Shown one piece after another: positions 51,501 through 52,501 of a DNA stretch of 64,000 bases. The stretch spans positions 35,849,017 to 35,913,016 of the forward strand of contig OW203763.1 of assembly GCA_934045905.1 (NCBI GenBank), read 5' to 3'. Each line of letters begins with the position of its first letter. Position 1 is the first letter of the stretch. A program made the position numbers and the translations under genes. The notes below the pieces were generated by a model that had not been told where the DNA came from, made no database searches, and saw nothing but the letters and a program-made list of their open reading frames with translations. The DNA comes from Leuctra nigra. Lineage: Eukaryota; Arthropoda; Insecta; Plecoptera; Leuctridae.

Positions 51501-52501
51501 AATCATTGAGATACGATTCTTTGTTTGGGATTTGCAAGTATGTCGTCTCTGAATGCTGACAAAGCACATCGCCTCTTTCTTTGGCATAGACCAAGGTTAC
51601 ATTCTTCATGCATCCGGCTGAGATTGACTTACATTTCACCAGATTGAAGGGAAACCTGACACAGTACAGCAATATTCTGCTGATCTGGTTGTATGTTACA
51701 TCTTTATATACATGATCTAATCAACAAAAGTAATAATATGTTCTTATAAAGTCAGAATTTGATGTAAAATTGCGGCCTTCATCATCGACAAAAGCATTCA
51801 GTGCTTCAGTAGCTATAGCAGTAACGCATCCCATAGAGCGGAGCGGATGTCAATGGTCCAATGATAACGTTCAGTAAAATCTGGTCGCAAAGCAGCTATT
51901 TTGATTATTTCCAGATGACAAGAGAATTATACACTAAGTAGGTACTTAGAACTGTCCTTCCTATTCAAGTCAAACAACAAAACATCTAATCTTTGCTTAT
52001 TGGTCACAGACTTCAAATGCAATCGAAGTAAAACAATATCGTACTACTGCCAAGTGTATACGAGAATGCTTGGGTACAGAGAAGCCATGGAGCAATTTTT
52101 GTCATCTTTGCCATGTTATAACCAATTCAAAACTGAAGAACCGTGTGCGTCCCGTTACCAAGCAGGCCTCTTTACGTTTTGTCCCATCTGTGTTTCAGTC
52201 GACGAAGAGCGACTACGGTCGAGTTCGGAAACCTTACCGAGGCACGGACGACAACGACGGCTACTGCTCGGAATCGGACACCGAACCCGGCACATCGAGT
52301 CGAACCGAGTCGTCCAACCAGTTCGACGACGGGTTGAACGACATCGGCGGCTACCACCCGACGTCGTCGCGCATGAAGATGCGTCGCACCAGGGAGTACC
52401 AGTGTCAGCGACCGGCGGATTGGAGTCCGCCAGAGGTCTCGCCCGGTAGAGATCGCCGACCGTTTCCCAACCGATACTGCCAAGCAAGGCTGCACAAGTG
52501 A
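656..52501 (+). CDS. Dscam2: Dscam2-like cell adhesion receptor, 5'-partial, 22 exons placed
   Basis: Span of a Dscam-family gene. Exons (listed separately) encode, in order, Ig2 (C-half), Ig3-Ig9, FN1-FN4, Ig10, FN5-FN6, a transmembrane helix and a cytoplasmic tail, which is the canonical Dscam order. Dscam proteins are homophilic surface receptors used in neurite self-recognition and wiring. All junctions agree in phase, and with one Ig7 exon the exon lengths total 4,940 nt: two bases of a split codon plus exactly 1,646 codons including the stop. The start codon, signal peptide, Ig1 and half of Ig2 are outside the window. Assignment to Dscam2 rests on the two tandem Ig7 exons, as in the exon 10A/10B pair of Drosophila Dscam2; Dscam1 has dozens. 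The family call is near certain; the paralogue call is an inference. Confidence 0.93.
924..2766. other. Intron with dispersed repeat fragments
   Basis: No coding sequence is supported. Several pieces recur elsewhere: about 1035-1115 is an end of a TIR MITE family also at 22386-22632 and 35661-36050; about 1455-1570 recurs inverted at 20815-20925; about 1707-1860 recurs at 27303-27415; 2696-2735 recurs at about 62293-62330. The short ORFs here (for example 1085-1378 and 2206-2451) lie in these repeats and look like chance frames. Confidence 0.6.
2767..3194 (+). CDS. Dscam2: Dscam exon: Ig3 C-half and Ig4
   Basis: Acceptor AG at 2765-2766, donor GT at 3195-3196; phase 2 in, phase 1 out. GC-rich compared with the flanking introns. 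The Ig3 C-half has the D-x-G-x-Y-x-C signature (SDSGRYQC). Ig4 follows complete, with the B-strand FTC, core tryptophan IAWMRNG and F-strand [14 protein letters not shown], ending in AELHLG. PLSARI between the domains matches the Dscam linker. The open frame extends upstream of 2767, but that part is intronic because only the acceptor at 2766 restores FRW with the previous exon. Confidence 0.93.
3195..3684. other. Intron
   Basis: Short intron between the Ig4 and Ig5 N-half exons. Nothing but AT-rich sequence and the acceptor TTTCCGCAG is seen. Confidence 0.6.
3685..3829 (+). CDS. Dscam2: Dscam exon: Ig5 N-half
   Basis: Acceptor AG at 3683-3684, donor GTCAGT at 3830; phase 1 in, phase 2 out. 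The split codon G|AC gives the D of [13 protein letters not shown]. The exon encodes the Ig5 A-C strands with [11 protein letters not shown] and the core tryptophan in [12 protein letters not shown], closely matching the Dscam Ig5 consensus. The downstream minisatellite begins directly at its donor. Confidence 0.92.
3836..7105. repeat. 29-bp minisatellite, intron of Ig5
   Basis: Roughly 3.3 kb of tandem units CACTCTTGATACACTCAGTC plus AGTCCCAGT (29 bp), with variants of 23-33 bp and interspersed CACCTTCTCTCAGTCAGACAGT units that form a longer, higher-order pattern. The array starts within about 10 bases of the donor of the Ig5 N-half exon. Towards 6200-7100 the units degrade to CAGTCAGAGTCACTCTTGA types. 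Non-coding. Confidence 0.95.
7165..7870. repeat. 60-bp minisatellite, intron of Ig5
   Basis: About 11-12 tandem copies of a 60-bp unit containing GATACACCACCCTCTTGACG, ACTACCCTTTTAAACC and CCCAGACAGAGACCAG. The first five copies are nearly identical and the later ones diverge. Because 60 is divisible by three, both strands show open frames (7129-7767 minus, 7147-7479 plus). These are periodicity artefacts, not genes. Confidence 0.93.
8210..8361 (+). pseudogene. Truncated tandem copy of the Ig5 C-half exon
   Basis: Copy of the following exon, offset by 179 bp, starting after the acceptor AAG at 8207-8209. It matches the true exon nearly base for base through the Cys-containing F strand and SHRA, then jumps at about 8347 into the intron sequence repeated before the next copy. 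It therefore has no donor. If its acceptor were used, the frame would run into a stop at about 8396. Probably a non-functional duplicate. Confidence 0.8.
8389..8540 (+). CDS. Dscam2: Dscam exon: Ig5 C-half
   Basis: Acceptor AAG ending at 8388, donor GTAGGT at 8541; phase 2 in, phase 1 out. AG|G from the previous exon gives R, then [19 protein letters not shown], the highly conserved Dscam Ig5 motif, and [15 protein letters not shown] with the F-strand cysteine. Chosen over the upstream copy because only this one has a donor and continues to the VLNVYG domain end. Confidence 0.92.
8541..9856. other. Intron with poly-C tract
   Basis: Mostly AT-rich. A run of about 25 C residues lies at 9471-9495, and it generates the proline- and glycine-rich chance ORFs around 9343-9676. 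No gene is supported. Confidence 0.6.
9857..9967 (+). CDS. Dscam2: Dscam exon: Ig6 N-half
   Basis: Acceptor CCAG ending at 9856, donor GTAAGT at 9968; phase 1 in and out. Encodes [19 protein letters not shown], then [18 protein letters not shown]. The segment [11 protein letters not shown] is a hallmark of Dscam Ig6. Only 111 nt, so too short to stand out as an ORF. Confidence 0.9.
10398..10784. mobile_element. Nested fold-back inverted repeat
   Basis: Two near-perfect arms of about 150 bp (about 10398-10545 and 10635-10784) face each other. The outer ends read CCCCATAAAAAACACTCCG and CGGAGTGTTTTTTATGGGG, and the loop is about 90 bp. It sits inside the hAT-type element, so it inserted later or was part of a composite. 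Non-coding. Confidence 0.85.
11612..12429. mobile_element. Nested MITE with TA flanks
   Basis: Inverted repeat with outer ends CCGGGTGGCGCAAAAAA and TTTTTTTGCGCAACCCGG, bordered by TA on both sides, as expected for Tc1/mariner-type insertion. The arms (about 300 bp each) are diverged but collinear, sharing CCAGAAAACTTCCAATGGCC and its complement. Nested within the hAT-type element at 10204-12961. No ORF. Confidence 0.8.
13494..15470. repeat. 45-bp minisatellite abutting the Ig6 C-half acceptor
   Basis: About 44 tandem copies of a 45-bp unit containing GGTGTACCTGAGAGTATTGC and TGAAGCTTCATATTGTTATT. Units differ mainly by CGCGG/CGTGG/CGCGT, a T/C in AGTATT/AGCATT and GCT/GTT. A block of GTT variants at 15040-15290 shows local homogenisation. 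The array runs to within 8 bases of the acceptor at 15477, so the last unit supplies the intron's 3' end. Its periodicity keeps frames open on both strands for up to 687 codons; this is not evidence of coding. Confidence 0.95.
15478..15639 (+). CDS. Dscam2: Dscam exon: Ig6 C-half
   Basis: Acceptor CCAG ending at 15477, donor GTATGT at 15640; phase 1 in and out. Encodes [18 protein letters not shown], then [18 protein letters not shown], matching the Dscam Ig6 LPIN-R---FPNG motif and F-strand cysteine. The upstream 45-bp array is in the same reading frame without stops, so the ORF looks far longer than the exon. The phase match with 9857-9967 fixes the start at 15478. Confidence 0.92.
15640..16667. 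other. Intron with retroelement fragment
   Basis: About 15690-15790 shares over 80 bp with 49763-49870, including ATCAGTCTCTCGACGGCG and GATGTCACACCGT-type sequence, so it is a dispersed repeat and probably a retroelement fragment. The rest is AT-rich. The acceptor CTCTGTTGCAG precedes the first Ig7 exon. Confidence 0.55.
16668..16958 (+). CDS. Dscam2: Dscam Ig7 alternative exon, proximal (10A position)
   Basis: Acceptor GTTGCAG ending at 16667, donor GTACGG at 16959; phase 1 in and out, 291 nt. Encodes a whole Ig7: [34 protein letters not shown], then [20 protein letters not shown]. Ig cysteines and tryptophan are all present. It is a paralogue of the exon at 17732-18037, with the same phase and placement. 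In Drosophila Dscam2 the corresponding exons are spliced mutually exclusively to give two isoforms with isoform-specific binding. Confidence 0.92.
16959..17731. other. Intron between the two Ig7 exons
   Basis: 773 bp. It contains an imperfect inverted repeat at about 17386-17525: GGTTTGTTTGTTGAGCAG on one side and GAGCAGACCAACAAAC on the other, with inner arms CTGCTCGAAGCGCTCCAA and TTTGGAGCAATCCGAGCAG. This may be a small MITE or a stem relevant to exon choice. The acceptor is a T/C-rich tract ending TTTCAG. Confidence 0.6.
17732..18037 (+). CDS. Dscam2: Dscam Ig7 alternative exon, distal (10B position)
   Basis: Acceptor TTTCAG ending at 17731, donor GTAACG at 18038; phase 1 in and out, 306 nt. 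Encodes [37 protein letters not shown], then [20 protein letters not shown]. It has the core Ig residues and clear similarity to the proximal Ig7 exon but a longer C-D region (five extra residues). Including both exons would keep frame but give a protein with a duplicated Ig7; exclusive use is the known behaviour in Drosophila Dscam2. Confidence 0.92.
18038..20387. other. Intron
   Basis: 2.35 kb, AT-rich, with a run of about 16 G residues at 18914-18929. I see no gene or recognisable transposon. The 3' end is a T-rich tract and ATTTTAG. Confidence 0.55.
20388..20507 (+). CDS. Dscam2: Dscam exon: Ig8 N-half
   Basis: Acceptor TTTTAG ending at 20387, donor GTACTC at 20508; phase 1 in and out. 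Encodes [19 protein letters not shown] and [20 protein letters not shown], matching Dscam Ig8 (PP-W--EP, C-A-GFP-P-V-WKKA). No plus-strand ORF of usual length marks it; it was found from its motifs. Confidence 0.9.
20508..21160. other. Intron with two repeat fragments
   Basis: About 20815-20925 is an inverted relative of 1455-1570 (shared GAGACAAGGAGATCGCT and GATGGTGCGATCTAA). About 20929-21101 is a fold-back MITE described separately. Confidence 0.6.
20929..21101. mobile_element. Fold-back MITE
   Basis: Inverted ends AGTCACCTCTATATGTCCTG with ATAAAA, and TTTTATCAGGACATATAAAG with GTGACT. A second, partly degraded copy with the same inner sequences (CTTACCCCCTATCGCGA and TTTGCAAGACTGGCTTTTAT) lies at about 62866-62975. 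Non-coding. Confidence 0.7.
21161..22014 (+). repeat. Tandem array of five truncated Ig8 C-half exons with acceptors
   Basis: Exon-like copies begin at 21161, 21335, 21509, 21683 and 21849 (spacing 174, 174, 174, 166, and 166 to the real exon). Each carries the end of the intron (TTGCTAATTCTTGTGTGAC then GTGCAG) and the exon up to SYLCEA, then re-enters intron sequence. None has the exon's donor. In-frame reading of copies 1-3 gives an early TGA after [10 protein letters not shown]. Copies 4 and 5 have an 8-bp deletion removing the YLC segment. They are probable duplication debris, though the acceptors look intact. Confidence 0.92.
22015..22209 (+). CDS. Dscam2: Dscam exon: Ig8 C-half
   Basis: Last and only complete unit of the array: acceptor GTGCAG ending at 22014, donor GTAAGC at 22210; phase 1 in and out, 195 nt. 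Encodes [40 protein letters not shown], then [19 protein letters not shown], which matches the Dscam motif LCEA-NGIG-GLSAV. The start is fixed by phase with 20507. Confidence 0.93.
22386..22632. mobile_element. TIR MITE (family with CCTYAGARGYAGAA ends)
   Basis: Left end ACCTTAGAAGCAGAATGCC, right end GGCCTTCTGCTTCTGAGGT; about 247 bp. Relatives: 33860-34040 (fragment), 35661-36050 (carrying a nested element), 40430-41035 (carrying a nested hAT) and an end at 1035-1115. All share CAAAATCGAGAAAATG and TTGACATCAGTCAAATGGCA-type interior sequence. No ORF. Confidence 0.75.
22821..22968 (+). CDS. Dscam2: Dscam exon: Ig9 N-half
   Basis: Acceptor GTTGCAG ending at 22820. Encodes [19 protein letters not shown] and [20 protein letters not shown], as in Dscam Ig9. 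No GT donor fits: the exon must leave in phase 2 to join [10 protein letters not shown]. The only site that does so is AG|GCGAGT at 22969, a GC donor with an otherwise good consensus. The GT two codons downstream (GA|GTAGCT, 22974) would shift the frame. Length 148 nt, phase 1 in, phase 2 out. Confidence 0.87.
22969..24899. other. Start of the Ig9 intron
   Basis: AT-rich. A small MITE at about 23543-23660 has ends TACACTGGCGGCA and TGCCGCCACTGTA and inner arms CTGCCTCTCTCTGC and GAGAGAGGCAG. Otherwise nothing is recognised. Confidence 0.5.
25072..25433 (-). CDS. Probable last exon of a nested minus-strand gene
   Basis: Minus-strand exon with a T-rich acceptor (TTTGTTTCTATTAG) just above 25433, ending in TAG at 25074-25072. 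The split codon G|GA joins it in phase to the exon at 26131-27187, giving [20 protein letters not shown]. It encodes [20 protein letters not shown], then a duplicated segment of about 37 residues ([21 protein letters not shown]), then LQAPLKA-type repeats. Family not recognised. The in-phase splice, low-complexity acidic start and internal duplication favour a real but fast-evolving protein. It is inside a Dscam intron, on the opposite strand. Confidence 0.55.
25742..26103. mobile_element. Fold-back MITE, copy A
   Basis: About 360 bp with ends CTGAGAAGTGAGCGTGGCC and GGTCAAACTCACTACCCAG; the two halves are near-complementary through GTTAACAAAATA and GAACAGTTCAATGAAAATAA. A second copy is at 32152-32520. 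The centre contains a GTGCC(C)-bearing hairpin. Non-coding. Confidence 0.85.
26131..27187 (-). CDS. Nested minus-strand exon with KIPTEYR/S heptad repeats (frameshifted)
   Basis: Minus strand, acceptor TTATTCCAG before 27187, donor GTAAGAG below 26131. It starts [20 protein letters not shown], then [20 protein letters not shown], runs into about 40 repeats of a 21-bp unit encoding KIPTEYR or KIPTEYS, and ends [20 protein letters not shown] before the donor. A single unit near 26911 is one base short, which shifts the reading from KIPTEY to RYRLSTA; the unique C-terminal flank follows the KIPTEY frame. So either the assembly dropped a base or this allele is broken. Two copies of a MPARSR-encoding variant unit mark an internal duplication. 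Product unknown. Confidence 0.55.
26228..27060. repeat. 21-bp coding minisatellite
   Basis: About 39 copies of GGTACTCAGTCGGTATCTTGC (plus strand shown; C/G change at GCTG/GCGG), interrupted twice by a GGGACCTTGCCGGCATGCTG variant about 292 bp apart, implying a segmental duplication of some 14 units. It lies inside the minus-strand exon described separately. The plus-strand ORFs over it are shadows. Confidence 0.93.
27470..27559. repeat. (CA)n microsatellite
   Basis: About 90 bp of uninterrupted AC dinucleotide. The flanks (27303-27415) belong to a dispersed repeat also seen at 1707-1860. Confidence 0.97.
28521..29113 (+). mobile_element. Non-LTR retrotransposon 3' end (reverse transcriptase C-terminus)
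   Basis: The ORF at 28521-28856 encodes the post-RT tail found in many arthropod non-LTR elements: [28 protein letters not shown], then [17 protein letters not shown]. It stops at 28856 and is followed by an AT-rich 3' UTR ending in TAATAAATCAATCAATCA, a typical short-repeat tail. It is 5'-truncated, as usual for such insertions, with a GGAA-rich run at 28441-28470 just upstream. A dead copy. Confidence 0.75.
29846..30262. repeat. 38-bp minisatellite
   Basis: About 11 tandem copies of a unit containing CAGGTTCGCAGTTGCCTCTA and CGCACTTGGGTTGTAAGC, with later units varying to CGGGTTGCAAGC and to shorter CACTTGTAAG(C/A). It lies directly beyond the stop codon of the minus-strand ORF at 30264-31115. 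Non-coding. Confidence 0.9.
30264..31115 (-). CDS. Minus-strand transmembrane ORF, nested in the Dscam intron
   Basis: 283 codons. Residues about 41-64 (from [12 protein letters not shown]) form a single hydrophobic helix followed by basic RERRSER, so a type I/III membrane protein with a long, Asn/Arg/Asp-rich cytoplasmic region is likely. The C-terminus EYWV resembles a class II PDZ ligand (hydrophobic-x-hydrophobic). An acceptor-like TTGTTTTCAAGAGCAG ends before 31064, so the first 17 residues may be intronic and upstream exons may exist. The family is not recognised. It may belong to the same nested gene as 25072-27187, but no donor in the right phase links them. Confidence 0.5.
   Translation of the reverse strand: MSAMRASYQHRYCFQEQVTFAVDDQDGVEEQDGRCSVPCDVTLYSLLFLASGVLLGVLLTKVFWRERRSERSDLNINTNSTEPSRGHENNNGYGRRFTENADNNRGFASNYDRTRRQPNSTERMRGNTLNADRNLGIPNRDQHSERHVYNRDQDRRDGHSRRHTNWAENGRGRGDRNNNTLRSQGVINSPLGIRPLPAEVQFITPKSSARTRTRFQESENPVIQEVGSESDSERDICVNSPERSIHNNSPVSSENHVPRPRPRQLIDLSLNTSPRLENTEYWV
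31796..32524. mobile_element. hAT-type element carrying a nested MITE
   Basis: Flanked by the 8-bp duplication GCTATCCC at 31788-31795 and 32525-32532. It starts CAGGGCCGTATTATCC and ends in CCTG. The right terminus is interrupted by fold-back MITE copy B (about 32152-32520), leaving ACGACGGC on one side and CCTG on the other. It contains a poly-C tract at 31975-31990 and paired GGGGCCTAC sequences. No transposase ORF. Confidence 0.75.
32152..32520. mobile_element. Fold-back MITE, copy B
   Basis: Ends CTGGGTAGTGAGTTTGACC and GGCCACGCTCACTACT; about 90 percent alike, by eye, to the reverse complement of copy A (25742-26103). Inserted within the right terminus of the hAT-type element at 31796-32524. 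Confidence 0.85.
32578..33161 (+). repeat. Tandem array of nine truncated Ig9 C-half exons with acceptors
   Basis: Nine units of 64 or 66 bp, starting at 32578 and then about every 64-66 bp to 33098, precede the intact exon. Each unit is an exon start (T then GTGAAGAACACGACGGTGAG, CGAGGGCCTGGTGTC) followed by TTATAAGTGTGTTTGCGTG and an acceptor, either TTGTCTACAG or TTGT(C/T)TAG. The 66-bp type stays open; the 64-bp type introduces an in-frame TAG. Only 36 bases of exon are duplicated in each unit. The donor is absent in all nine. Confidence 0.92.
33162..33304 (+). CDS. Dscam2: Dscam exon: Ig9 C-half
   Basis: Last unit of the array: acceptor TTGTCTAG ending at 33161, donor GTACTG at 33305; phase 2 in, phase 1 out. 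AG|T gives S, then [44 protein letters not shown]. The F-strand cysteine motif and closing LLVQ match Dscam Ig9. The acceptor is TAG with a modest pyrimidine tract, weaker than the TCTACAG of several upstream units. Confidence 0.92.
34888..35268. mobile_element. TIR element with 9-bp target duplication
   Basis: Ends GCGAGAATTGAATTGCAGTT and AACTGCAATTCAATTCTCGC, extending to about 28 bp of perfect inverted repeat. The flanks CTCCGGGCT at 34879-34887 and 35269-35277 are a perfect 9-bp duplication, which fits Mutator-like elements. 381 bp, no ORF, inserted into an older repeat also present at 61405-61770. Confidence 0.82.
35661..36050. mobile_element. TIR MITE with a nested palindromic MITE
   Basis: The outer element has ends TGTACCTCAGAGGTAGAAGG and CCTTCTGTACCTCAG...AGGTACA. 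Its right terminus is split by an inner element at about 35905-36040 whose arms read GGGGCCAGATTCACAAAAAG and GTGAATCCAGCCCC. A second copy of the inner element is at 49898-50034. Non-coding. Confidence 0.75.
36170..36301 (+). CDS. Dscam2: Dscam exon: FN1 N-half
   Basis: Acceptor GATGACAG ending at 36169, donor GTTTTG at 36302 (weak beyond GT); phase 1 in and out. Encodes [20 protein letters not shown], then [20 protein letters not shown]. The proline-rich start, core tryptophan and P-x-x-Y pattern are those of a fibronectin type III N-half. No long ORF marks it. Confidence 0.88.
36302..36895. other. Intron, 5' part
   Basis: AT-rich intron sequence with an (AAAT)n run at 36439-36470. No gene is seen. 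The acceptor-exon array begins at about 36896. Confidence 0.6.
36896..38672 (+). repeat. Tandem array of eleven truncated FN1/FN2 exons with acceptors
   Basis: 155-bp units. Exon-like starts after TGTGTGTTGCAG occur at 36972 and then about every 152-155 bp (37125, 37278, 37433, 37588, 37743, 37898, 38053, 38208, 38363, 38518). Each copy has the exon through VLAENVV, then switches to CTGCATGGAGTACAAGGTG and the intron end. Reading from any copy reaches a stop after QAHGSAA in the next unit. Copies differ by a few substitutions and a 2-3 bp deletion. No donor. Confidence 0.93.
38673..38979 (+). CDS. Dscam2: Dscam exon: FN1 C-half and FN2 N-half
   Basis: Final, complete unit of the array: acceptor TGTTGCAG ending at 38672, donor GTAATT at 38980; phase 1 in, phase 2 out, 307 nt. 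Encodes [40 protein letters not shown] (FN1 end), then [20 protein letters not shown] and [12 protein letters not shown] (FN2 start). The last matches the Dscam FN2 WNG-ILGYYVG motif. An in-frame stop lies just past the donor, so splicing there is required. Confidence 0.92.
38980..39953. other. Intron
   Basis: AT-rich intron between the two FN2 halves with a short TTA run near 39010. No gene or clear mobile element is recognised. Confidence 0.55.
39954..40135 (+). CDS. Dscam2: Dscam exon: FN2 C-half
   Basis: Acceptor GCACGCAG ending at 39953, donor GTGAGA at 40136; phase 2 in, phase 1 out. Encodes [20 protein letters not shown], then [20 protein letters not shown] and [15 protein letters not shown]-x-x-x-V-x-AFN-x-x-G-G-P-S is the FN3 F-G signature. 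GC-rich against AT-rich introns. Confidence 0.92.
40136..41920. other. Intron with nested mobile elements
   Basis: Carries a MITE of the CCTYAGARGYAGAA family (about 40430-41035) split by a hAT-type element, plus a sequence at 40215-40262 (AATTGGAAGTTGG, CCATGGGGGGATGG) inversely related to 60848-60888. 41040-41920 is AT-rich with nothing recognisable. Confidence 0.6.
40471..40955. mobile_element. hAT-type element inside a MITE, with a further inner inverted repeat
   Basis: Ends CAGGGGCGGATCAAGGGGCG and CTAGATCCGCCCCTG; flanks TAGATCTT (40463-40470) and TAGAGCTT (40956-40963) form an 8-bp duplication with one mismatch. Within it, CATGGGCGTCC (about 40691) and GGACGCCCGTG (about 40869-40879) bound another inverted-repeat unit rich in poly-C. 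No ORF of substance. Confidence 0.75.
41921..42073 (+). CDS. Dscam2: Dscam exon: FN3 N-half
   Basis: Acceptor TCTGTTGCAG ending at 41920, donor GTGGGT at 42074; phase 1 in and out. Encodes [20 protein letters not shown] and [20 protein letters not shown], the N-terminal strands of FN3 with the core W and the G-I-x-G-Y pattern. Confidence 0.91.
42120..42560 (+). mobile_element. Non-LTR retrotransposon RT C-terminal fragment
   Basis: The frame at 42210-42476 encodes [20 protein letters not shown], then [20 protein letters not shown], the RL-W-GHV-RM ... GRRRRGRP region that follows the reverse transcriptase in many arthropod LINE ORF2 proteins. Upstream sequence continues the homology in a different frame ([10 protein letters not shown]), so the copy is frameshifted and dead. 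Sits in the FN3 intron. Confidence 0.75.
42771..42932 (+). CDS. Dscam2: Dscam exon: FN3 C-half
   Basis: Acceptor ATCCTTGCAG ending at 42770, donor GTCAGT at 42933; phase 1 in and out. Encodes [40 protein letters not shown] and [29 protein letters not shown] matches the Dscam FN3 end (LKKYTNY---V-A-T-GGDG--S). Confidence 0.92.
42933..43691. other. Intron
   Basis: AT-rich intron with CTAGGTAAT repeats near 43088 and 43130-43165. No gene or mobile element is recognised. The acceptor is TGTGTGTAG. Confidence 0.55.
43692..43991 (+). CDS. Dscam2: Dscam exon: FN4 (complete domain)
   Basis: Acceptor TGTGTAG ending at 43691, donor GTAAGC at 43992; phase 1 in and out, exactly 300 nt. A single exon codes the whole FN4: [60 protein letters not shown]. 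The P-x-P start, core W, N-G-x-I-x-x-Y and Y-x-F-x-V-x-A patterns are intact. Markedly GC-rich. Confidence 0.93.
44296..44442 (-). mobile_element. tRNA-derived SINE fragment
   Basis: Read on the minus strand, it starts near TTGGCTGAGTGGATAACGC (A-box-like) and continues to GCCTGGGTTCGATTCCC (B-box-like), spaced as in a class II tRNA, then runs into non-tRNA sequence (TCCTTCCTGACTGGGG). An intact tRNA fold is not evident. A Pol III-derived retroposon. Confidence 0.6.
44960..45640 (-). mobile_element. Non-LTR retrotransposon reverse transcriptase fragment
   Basis: Minus strand. The frame at 45572-45003 encodes [55 protein letters not shown]: the RT thumb/C-terminal region of Jockey/CR1-type elements. 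The normal continuation ([16 protein letters not shown]) is in another frame at 45192-44962, so at least one frameshift has occurred. No RT catalytic core is present, so this is a truncated dead copy. Confidence 0.85.
46009..46710 (+). CDS. Dscam2: Dscam exon: Ig10, FN5 and FN6 N-half
   Basis: The longest exon, 702 nt: acceptor GCTTCCAG ending at 46008, donor GTAAGT at 46711; phase 1 in and out. It encodes Ig10 ([35 protein letters not shown]), FN5 ([52 protein letters not shown]) and the FN6 start ([20 protein letters not shown]). WKDGGCP---FVVE and LRCG--Y-V-A--FN--G are Dscam hallmarks. The open frame upstream to 45801 is intronic. Confidence 0.94.
46845..46985 (+). mobile_element. Non-LTR reverse transcriptase core remnant
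   Basis: Frame at about 46853-46900 reads [15 protein letters not shown], then a shifted frame reads [16 protein letters not shown]. Together these are the RT SGVPQGS...LF-LFVNDI block of non-LTR elements, with a frameshift at the GS position. A tiny relic in the FN6 intron. Confidence 0.65.
47329..49393 (+). repeat. Tandem array of seventeen truncated FN6/TM exons with acceptors
   Basis: 17 units of 121 bp (two of 125 bp) precede the intact exon. Starts: 47329, 47454, 47575, 47696, 47817, 47942, 48063, then every 121 bp to 49273. Each has the intron end (GTGTGATTGCTATTCCAG) and exon through TAHNAAV, then switches back into intron sequence. Unit types (CGAGTCACGGC, TGTATCACTGC, CGTATCACTGC, and a 4-bp insertion CGCACGGC in units 1 and 5) show higher-order structure. 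121 is not divisible by three, so reading on shifts frame and stops two units later. No donors. Confidence 0.95.
49394..49678 (+). CDS. Dscam2: Dscam exon: FN6 C-half and transmembrane helix
   Basis: 18th and only complete unit: acceptor CTATTCCAG ending at 49393, donor GTAAGT at 49679; phase 1 in and out. Encodes [20 protein letters not shown] and [20 protein letters not shown] (FN6 end; Y-LR-TAHN-AGF-VA-Y is conserved in Dscam), a linker, then a single hydrophobic helix at 49606-49671 ([20 protein letters not shown]) followed by KR, the stop-transfer signal. One membrane pass, N-terminus outside. Confidence 0.94.
49898..50034. mobile_element. Palindromic MITE
   Basis: Arms GGGGCTGGATTCACAAAAAG with TATTATCTCCTAATACGTAC, and GTACGTATTAGGAGATAATA with CTTTTTGTGAATCTGGCCCC; about 50-bp near-perfect inverted repeat with a short AT-rich loop. 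A second copy is nested at 35905-36040. Confidence 0.85.
50641..50840 (+). mobile_element. tRNA-derived SINE
   Basis: Head GCCGGGTAGCTCAATTGGTA has an A-box (TAGCTCAATTGG) and GGTTTGAGTCCC is a B-box, but the acceptor and anticodon stems do not close into a normal cloverleaf. The downstream body (TCCATAGGAAGTTTTC, CTCCCCTAACTGAACTTCTA) is non-tRNA. Limits are approximate. Confidence 0.55.
51122..51372 (+). CDS. Dscam2: Dscam exon: juxtamembrane cytoplasmic tail
   Basis: Acceptor TTATTTCAG ending at 51121, donor GTATTG at 51373; phase 1 in, phase 0 out. Encodes [56 protein letters not shown], then [24 protein letters not shown] is a motif I recognise from Dscam cytoplasmic tails. The serine- and proline-rich stretches are potential phosphorylation sites. 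Confidence 0.92.
51373..52198. other. Intron with near-perfect hairpin
   Basis: About 20 bases after the donor, 51395-51487 form an inverted repeat: GGAGTCAACTAATGAT and TTCCTGCTTAGCATGG on the left, CCATGCTAAGCAGGTAT and ATCATTAGTTGACTC on the right, with a 15-bp loop. The rest is AT-rich. The acceptor GTGTTTCAG ends at 52198. Confidence 0.7.
52199..52501 (+). CDS. Dscam2: Dscam last exon: C-terminal cytoplasmic tail and stop
   Basis: Acceptor GTGTTTCAG ending at 52198; phase 0 in; TGA at 52499-52501. Encodes [60 protein letters not shown] and ends [17 protein letters not shown] fits a Yxx-hydrophobic sorting motif. The tail is rich in Ser, Asp and Arg and lacks an obvious C-terminal PDZ ligand. 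About 185 cytoplasmic residues in total, shorter than the Dscam1 tail; an additional alternative tail exon cannot be excluded. Confidence 0.9.
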   Translation, partial: STKSDYGRVRKPYRGTDDNDGYCSESDTEPGTSSRTESSNQFDDGLNDIGGYHPTSSRMKMRRTREYQCQRPADWSPPEVSPGRDRRPFPNRYCQARLHK